Origin: Zymobacter palmae
GTDB lineage: Bacteria > Pseudomonadota > Gammaproteobacteria > Pseudomonadales > Halomonadaceae
Reading direction: 5' to 3'
Assembly: GCF_003610015.1 (NCBI RefSeq)
Contig: NZ_AP018933.1
Location: 1,798,001-1,862,000 of the forward strand
Length of the DNA stretch: 64,000 nt
Position 1 is the stretch's first letter. Every line of letters begins with the position of its first letter. This document shows positions 59,368 through 64,000 of this stretch, piece by piece. A program made the position numbers and the translations under genes. The notes below the pieces were generated by a model. The model was not told the DNA's origin, searched no databases, and saw nothing but the letters and a program-made list of their open reading frames with translations.

Positions 59368-61805
59368 GCGACAACAGCAACCAGATTGATTCGCTAACCG
59401 TTGGCGTTGGTCTTGATTCCAGCGACTTCAAGCGCGGCCAGCGAGAAATTGATGCAGGCCTTGAGCAGCTGGAAAACAGTGCTGATGACGCCGCTAATAG
59501 CGTTGATAACCTTGGCGAAAAAGCAGGAAAAACAGGCAAGGATCTGAGTGGCCTTGGCGGAAAATCTAGTGAAGCTAGCCAAGACATTGACAGCCTTGGG
59601 CAGTCCGCCAGTGATACCTCCAATAGCATCGAAGATCTTGGCGGCACGGCAGAAGATACCGTTGATGATGTCGAGAATCTTGGTGAGGCGGCCGAGGATG
59701 CCGCTGGCGACATTGAGGAGCTGGGCGACGCCTCTCTAACAGCGGCAGAAAAGATTGAAAGACTCCAAGAGCAAATCAAGGCACTTGAAGAAGACGCAGA
59801 AGGCTCATCTGAAAAGATTGCCGACTTACAGGACAAGTTGGACAACCTGAAAAAGTCAGGTAGTAAAACAGGCAAATCCTTAGGGTCAAACTTCGATCAA
59901 ATGGCGCGCTCGGTACGCGGACTGGCCAATGAAGTGATGGGCCTGATGGCGCTCAACAAAGTGGCCAGCGCCAGCAGCGGCAAAGGGATTGGCGGCACGG
60001 TGGCCGCTGGCGTCACTGAGCAGGCCTCTTTAGGACGGCAAGCCCATAACCTCAACATCTCGCCGACCAAGCTAGCGGGATGGGAACTGACGGCTGAAAA
60101 GTTCGGTGGCAGCCAGCAGGAAGCGCAGCAGGTTCTGCAGCGCATCCAAGACATGATCACGTCCAACAAGATCGACGCTGGTCAGCTCTCTCCCCTGCTG
60201 ACTCGATACGTCAACCTGCATAATCCTGACGGCTCAATGAAGTCCGCAGATCGTATCTTGTTTGAGATGCTGAAGGTTCTTCACGAGAAGGCTAACGACC
60301 CTCTCGCGCCTAACGACATCAACTATGCGGTTCGCAAAGGCCTTGGCGGCGACACGGGGATTGTGGAGATGGCACGCCTTGGCCCCGAGCGACTCCAACG
60401 AGAGCTGGAAGCAGCCGAAGCGCGCTCGCACGTTACTGCGCAAGGTACCGAAGAGGTAACGCGCTTTTCGCAAGCGCTGGCGGAAGCGCGCCAGCAGGTG
60501 GCTGGGTTCGGCACAGGGCTGCTTGAGCAGCTTTCAAAGCACCTTGGCCCATTCCTTGAAGATCTCAACAAAAACCATCCGGGGCTTGTGGGAGCAGGCG
60601 GTACCGCGCTTGCTGTAGGCGCTCCGCTAGCAGGCATGGCCGTACTCAGAAAATGGCTGCCTGGCGCAAGAGCTGCGGGAGCGGGAGCCAGTGCTGGAGC
60701 AGGCGCTGCAGAGATTGCAGGGGGTGGCGCTCTGACGGGGGCAGCCGTAGCAGGAATAGCGACGGCCGGCCTTTTTTTGCCAGGCAACTTCTTTGAAGAC
60801 AAGATCGAAAGTGACGACGAATTAATCAAGACTATCGGCGATATAGATGATGACGGCACGCCTATAACAAGGCACGTATCACGCCCCAATGATACCTCTT
60901 GGAACAGCATCCCTCTGCAACGGCGCAAAGACATAATCGCCCAGCTGGATAAATATGCCGCACAAGGCCTAGACGTAGAGCAACAGATACGCACACTGCC
61001 CACCATAGCAGAGCAGCAAGCCGTTACAGACCACTATCGACGAATTCTATGGTCAAAAACAGGTGGACAATCTGAGCTTGAGAATCAGCGTGAATTTGAT
61101 CGTCAGCTAAAAGCTGCAACACAACCCAAACCCTTAGAAGCTCCAGCGACAACACCGCCTACACCACAAGCCAATACAACCACCACCATCGCGCCCCACT
61201 CTTTTGAAGAGATGCAACAGCGCATCGTCTATCAGGAGTCACGCGGACAGGATTACTGGCGCAGCGGCAAGAAGAAAGGCCAACCGGTCGTAAGCGCGGC
61301 GGGAGCTCGCTATAGCCGACAGGTCATGCCTGCAACGGCTCATGATCCGGGGTTTGGTATTCCTGCTGCGCGCGATGAATCGCCGGAGGAATACAACCGC
61401 GTGGGTGACGCGCTGATGAAGGCACTTTACAGCTACTACAACGGTGACACCGACAAAGCGATGGCGGCCTATCACTCCGGCATGGGACGGGTGAATAAGC
61501 TGGTCGCTAATGCAGGCCGTAATGGCACTGACTGGCGGCAAGGCCTCGGGCCTAAAGGACGCGCCTATATTGGCTTCGATCCACAGCAAGTACCGCAACA
61601 CCTGCTTAGCATGAACGACCCCGCCAATTACCCCGGCGTCCAGCAGGCCATGATCCGCAACGACAACCGTCGGATCACCAACACCACACATATCGACACC
61701 TTGCAGGTCACCACCGCAGGCGGTAGCCCAGAAGCGATGGCGCGCGGTGCGCAGTCAGCACTCCAGCGTCATCCGCTGGCGCTGAATGGATCAGACTATG
61801 CCTAA
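59364..61805 (+). CDS. Phage tail tape measure protein with lytic transglycosylase domain
   Basis: The 813-aa protein sets tail length. Residues 20-170 form repeated coiled-coil blocks (IEDLGGTAEDTVDDVENLGE). A glycine/alanine-rich hydrophobic stretch lies near residues 410-475. The C-terminal part (about 610-710) resembles an SLT lytic transglycosylase, with the catalytic Glu in YQESRG, then SAAGARYSRQVMPATA and MAAYHSGMGRVNK. The enzyme part would help the tail cross the cell wall. Confidence 0.85.
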   Translation: MSDNSNQIDSLTVGVGLDSSDFKRGQREIDAGLEQLENSADDAANSVDNLGEKAGKTGKDLSGLGGKSSEASQDIDSLGQSASDTSNSIEDLGGTAEDTVDDVENLGEAAEDAAGDIEELGDASLTAAEKIERLQEQIKALEEDAEGSSEKIADLQDKLDNLKKSGSKTGKSLGSNFDQMARSVRGLANEVMGLMALNKVASASSGKGIGGTVAAGVTEQASLGRQAHNLNISPTKLAGWELTAEKFGGSQQEAQQVLQRIQDMITSNKIDAGQLSPLLTRYVNLHNPDGSMKSADRILFEMLKVLHEKANDPLAPNDINYAVRKGLGGDTGIVEMARLGPERLQRELEAAEARSHVTAQGTEEVTRFSQALAEARQQVAGFGTGLLEQLSKHLGPFLEDLNKNHPGLVGAGGTALAVGAPLAGMAVLRKWLPGARAAGAGASAGAGAAEIAGGGALTGAAVAGIATAGLFLPGNFFEDKIESDDELIKTIGDIDDDGTPITRHVSRPNDTSWNSIPLQRRKDIIAQLDKYAAQGLDVEQQIRTLPTIAEQQAVTDHYRRILWSKTGGQSELENQREFDRQLKAATQPKPLEAPATTPPTPQANTTTTIAPHSFEEMQQRIVYQESRGQDYWRSGKKKGQPVVSAAGARYSRQVMPATAHDPGFGIPAARDESPEEYNRVGDALMKALYSYYNGDTDKAMAAYHSGMGRVNKLVANAGRNGTDWRQGLGPKGRAYIGFDPQQVPQHLLSMNDPANYPGVQQAMIRNDNRRITNTTHIDTLQVTTAGGSPEAMARGAQSALQRHPLALNGSDYA

Positions 61806-62547
61806 GATCAACTTTCCCAACGTACCTATTGCAGAAGGCGTGCCGAATCTGGCGCGCTCTGCAAATAGCCTTTTGCAGACGACGGGCACTACTGGGCGTG
61901 CGATGGGGCTAACTGGGGGGCTGGCCGGTACGTTTCTCGGCCAGTACCTCAATACGATGCTAGCCCCAACCTATGCCTTGCTTGATAAAGACGACAAAAA
62001 GGTGATCACTCCGGATGGCCCCGGAGAGTTCGAGATGAAAGGCGATTCTAGCGTATCGACCTACCCTGTCGAAGAAGGCGGCTTCCAGTCGTACAACAAG
62101 GTCGTCAATCCAGAGGACTTAAGTCTCTCGCTGCTGTGCGGCGGCCAAGGCGCCATGTCTCGGCAGGACTTCCTCAACGTCTGCAACGACCTTAAGTCCA
62201 AACCCATCGTCATCAAGCTGGTGACGCCAGAGCGGGTATTCCCCTATGTCACTTGCACCGGGATGGGCTACAAGAAAACGGCACGCAGCGGCGCCACTCT
62301 CCTCACCGTCAATATGATGTTCAAAGAGGTGCGCGTGGTGGCAACAACGTCGTTCCCTAACGCCAAGAGCAGTAGCGGACAGGTGCAGAAAGATGGTGGC
62401 CAAAGTTCTACAGAAACGGTGGGGGCTGACGGTGATGCCAAAACGTCCAGCCCTAGCTGGCTGGACACACTTAGGAGTGGCTACGACCAGCTCAGCGAAT
62501 ACGACAATGACGCGCAGCGGTTCTTCGGAAAGCTGGGGGTAGGATGA
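61798..62547 (+). CDS. Phage tail/baseplate protein
   Basis: The 249-aa protein overlaps the tape measure stop by eight bases. It starts with a helical part and a hydrophobic patch (LTGGLAGTFLGQYLNTML) and continues with a beta-rich part (VSTYPVEEGGFQSYNKVV) seen in distal tail components of contractile phages. A precise baseplate role cannot be assigned. The last 50 residues are low-complexity and polar. Confidence 0.6.
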   Translation: MPKINFPNVPIAEGVPNLARSANSLLQTTGTTGRAMGLTGGLAGTFLGQYLNTMLAPTYALLDKDDKKVITPDGPGEFEMKGDSSVSTYPVEEGGFQSYNKVVNPEDLSLSLLCGGQGAMSRQDFLNVCNDLKSKPIVIKLVTPERVFPYVTCTGMGYKKTARSGATLLTVNMMFKEVRVVATTSFPNAKSSSGQVQKDGGQSSTETVGADGDAKTSSPSWLDTLRSGYDQLSEYDNDAQRFFGKLGVG

Positions 62548-62837
62548 ACGTACAAACCATATCGCTACAGCAGGTTGCTGCTCAGCAGGTCGAGGTAGCG
62601 CTGAACAAGCAGCCGTGCGTTATCAGGGTGTGCCAACGGGACAGCGACATCTACGTCGATCTGTACGTGAATGGCGAGGCTGTCGTGCTGGGCGCACTGG
62701 CGCGGGATCGTGTTGGCCTAACGCGCCACTCGTATCTGCCCTTCAAGGGAGAGCTGCTTTTCGTCGATACACATGGCAGGGAAGACCCGCGGTACACGGG
62801 CTTTGGGGAGCGGTGGCAGCTGCTGTATCTGAACTAA
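62544..62837 (+). CDS. Baseplate plug-like protein
   Basis: The 97-aa protein is beta-rich (VALNKQPCVIRVCQRDSDIY, then LPFKGELLFVDTHGREDPRY) and resembles Pam3 gp18-type baseplate plug proteins. Size and position after the preceding tail gene agree. Its start overlaps the preceding stop by four bases. The tail operon is interrupted after it by an AT-rich insert. Confidence 0.55.
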   Translation: MNVQTISLQQVAAQQVEVALNKQPCVIRVCQRDSDIYVDLYVNGEAVVLGALARDRVGLTRHSYLPFKGELLFVDTHGREDPRYTGFGERWQLLYLN

Positions 62838-62870
62838 AATCCAGTTTGTCAATTTTTTTGCATACGGGTA

Positions 62871-62899
62871 TTGCATTCCTTCAAAAAAAGGATTATGTT
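62871..62899 (+). promoter_or_regulatory. Promoter before structured RNA
   Basis: TTGCAT (62871-62876), a 17-base spacer and TATGTT (62894-62899) form a plausible sigma-70 promoter. Transcription would start near 62906, directly before the hairpin structure. Confidence 0.55.
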
Positions 62900-62905
62900 T
62901 ATCTC

Positions 62906-62977
62906 CAATAAACGGCTGCCTTGCGGGTGAATATGTAACAGAGGATTCAATCCTCGACCTGCCTGGCGGCTTTTTTT
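62906..62977 (+). ncRNA. Candidate structured RNA with terminator
   Basis: A 15-position stem with two mismatches (62914-62928 with 62957-62971) encloses an inner perfect 6-bp hairpin (62941-62946 with 62950-62955), and T7 follows at 62971-62977. It can be an intrinsic terminator, a leader attenuator or a separate small RNA. It ends 22 bases before the NYN gene. Confidence 0.5.
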
Positions 62978-62999
62978 CGTTTAAAAAAAGTAACACCTT

Positions 63000-63668
63000 A
63001 TGAGCTTTGGCAGATCTTTCTCTATTTTTCTTGATGGTGGTTTTTTAAAACACAAAATAGGGACAAAGGAAGCTTCTCTTTCCAAAACTCATATTGAAGA
63101 TCTTATAAAGAAAATCTCTGCCCACGAGTATTTGCAAGACAAATTCTTGCATAGAGCATTCTTTTACGATGCCAAGCCCTTGGAAAGAGTTTGCAGAGCA
63201 CCAGATGGCAAAGAAATAGATTTTTCGCAATCCAAGTTGGCAAAAACGAATAAGGCTCTACATAGCTCTTTGCAGGATGTGCCATTCCTCTCCCTTAGGT
63301 TTGGAGAGTTGAGCATGCAGGGCTGGAGCCACCAAGTGCCAGAGCCTCGCTCTAACGGCCAAAGGGAAACGCACTTCCCGCTTACTCTTGCAAGCAAGGA
63401 CTTTAAGGCAAATATATCTCAAAAAGGCGTTGATATGCGCATAGGCCTTGATATGGCTAGCGTTACGCTAAAAGAGCATTCCAAAATAATTGCCCTAGTA
63501 ACTGGCGATAGCGATTTCATTCCTGCGATGAAGTTCGCTAGAAGGGAGGGGGCTCAGGTAATTCTGTTTACTCTTGGACATAGCCTTAACAGTGGAGTAG
63601 CAGAGCATGCTGATCTAGTGGTTCACAGCATTTTCAATGATTTAAGCAAGCCAGAAGCTACATCTTAA
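63000..63668 (+). CDS. NYN-domain (LabA/PIN-like) putative ribonuclease
   Basis: The 222-aa protein has the NYN layout of PIN-like nucleases: D12 (IFLDGG), D145/D151 (KGVDMRIGLDM) and D170/D172 (VTGDSDF), with FARREGAQVILFTLG after it. These would bind metal and cut RNA. The target is unknown. The gene is AT-rich, has no clear ribosome site and interrupts the tail genes, as mobile accessory (moron) genes do. It has its own promoter/RNA upstream and terminator downstream. Confidence 0.8.
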   Translation: MSFGRSFSIFLDGGFLKHKIGTKEASLSKTHIEDLIKKISAHEYLQDKFLHRAFFYDAKPLERVCRAPDGKEIDFSQSKLAKTNKALHSSLQDVPFLSLRFGELSMQGWSHQVPEPRSNGQRETHFPLTLASKDFKANISQKGVDMRIGLDMASVTLKEHSKIIALVTGDSDFIPAMKFARREGAQVILFTLGHSLNSGVAEHADLVVHSIFNDLSKPEATS

Positions 63669-63694
63669 TAAGTTATTTGGTATTTCAGAATGCA

Positions 63695-63720
63695 AAGCCC
63701 GCCCCGCCGGCGGGCTTTTT
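63695..63720 (+). terminator. Terminator after NYN gene
   Basis: AAGCCCGCC (63695-63703) pairs perfectly with GGCGGGCTT (63709-63717), and T residues run to 63720. Confidence 0.9.
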
Positions 63721-63726
63721 CGTATC

Positions 63727-63770
63727 TGTACCAAGGCCCAGCCATTCCCGATCAGTCTTCTTGGTACAAT
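63727..63770 (+). promoter_or_regulatory. Promoter with operator-like inverted repeat
   Basis: TGTACCAAG (63727-63735) and CTTGGTACA (63760-63768) are perfect inverted repeats; the right copy overlaps a TACAAT -10 box (63765-63770). It probably drives the lipoprotein gene that follows. Confidence 0.5.
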
Positions 63771-63789
63771 GCGCTAAAAGGAGACCGAT

Positions 63790-64000
63790 ATGAAACGATT
63801 ACTAGCATGCGCTGCCCTAGCCCTGCTGCCGGGGGCGGCGTTAATTTCTGGTTGTGCTGTAGATCAGACTGGCTTCTCATCTTACAAGGTCGAGACAAAA
63901 TCTGGCGAACAATGGTCTGTTGATGACTTAAAAGCAGACTATAGAAACAAAACTGGGAATGAGTTGCCAGAGCCGGAAGATCTAAGGTCGTGCTGGTCTG
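63790..64000 (+). CDS. Putative lipoprotein, cut by window end
   Basis: At least 70 residues begin with a lipoprotein signal (LLPGAALISGC). AAAGGAG lies seven bases before the ATG. The visible mature part (FSSYKVETKSGEQWSVDDLK) is not recognised. It has its own promoter region, so it may be another accessory gene expressed by the lysogen. Confidence 0.7.
   Translation, partial: MKRLLACAALALLPGAALISGCAVDQTGFSSYKVETKSGEQWSVDDLKADYRNKTGNELPEPEDLRSCWS

Larger units (their letters stand above)
39465..64000. mobile_element. Prophage, left part (right end outside window)
   Basis: From the 3' end of tRNA-Leu rightwards the genes are phage-like: integrase, leftward recombination/early genes, repressor-operator region, replication genes and contractile-tail genes. 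No right attachment copy of the tRNA end is seen before 64000, so the element continues. Head, packaging and lysis genes are absent from the expected place, so it is probably defective. Confidence 0.9.

Noticed and set aside
58973-59875. 300-codon frame antisense to tail genes
   Set aside because: Ser/Pro/Arg-rich mirror of the coiled-coil repeats in the tape measure gene; no start signal.
62930-62971. A degenerate tRNA in the RNA before the NYN gene
   Set aside because: The GAGGATTCAATCCTC hairpin looks like a T arm, but the loop is too short and no D or anticodon arm can be drawn.

Overview
The window looks like part of a gammaproteobacterial chromosome carrying the left part of an integrated prophage. 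Host genes are about mid-50s % GC. The best guess is a Halomonadaceae relative such as Zymobacter, because enterobacterial-type flagellar genes (FlhDC, CheZ, E. coli-like MotA/CheY) occur with cheD, an FlhB-like small protein and tandem catalases. The sequence alone does not prove the genus.

Host part (1 to about 39.4 kb). A minus-strand motility block reads motA-motB-cheA-cheW-cheR-cheD-cheB-cheY-cheZ, then a terminator, then flhB-flhA. The flagellar master regulators flhDC are divergent on the plus strand, separated by an 0.85 kb regulatory gap. Directly after flhC lies a perfect 7-bp tandem repeat of 44 copies. A plus-strand cyclase-family hydrolase follows, then a second minus-strand flagellar operon, fliD-fliS-fliT-fliK-flhB-like. 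Sigma-28 promoter matches precede motA, cheA, fliD and a chemoreceptor gene at 35.8 kb, so these form one class-3 regulon. The rest of the host part holds a TSUP permease, an NlpC/P60 lipoprotein, a membrane acyltransferase, two heme catalases with a divergent LysR-type regulator, a chaperone-usher fimbrial operon (pilin, chaperone, usher, tip protein), the chemoreceptor, an SDR dehydrogenase and a lipoprotein.

Prophage (about 39.4 kb to beyond the right edge). An integrase gene sits just after a tRNA-Leu(TAG) gene, the likely attachment site. A long leftward early operon carries recombination genes (recE-like, recT, ssb, rdgC), MazG-like and Dam-like enzymes, a Lar-like protein, an HTH-ImmA peptidase and many small genes. 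The lambda-like immunity region has a leftward promoter inside two operators, a CI-type repressor, three operators and a Cro-type gene. Between the repressor and the left operators, in the place where lambda has rexAB, lies an AT-rich block with a Kiwa-like (KwaA/KwaB) gene pair. Rightward are replication genes, which run abruptly into a truncated tail-sheath gene: head, packaging and lysis genes are missing, so the prophage appears to carry a large internal deletion. Tail genes follow, with a programmed -1 frameshift in the tail assembly chaperone. Next comes a NYN-domain nuclease gene preceded by a promoter, a compact RNA structure and a terminator, an arrangement like a type III toxin-antitoxin locus. 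The window ends inside a lipoprotein gene.

All family assignments come from reading motifs by eye; no database search was run.
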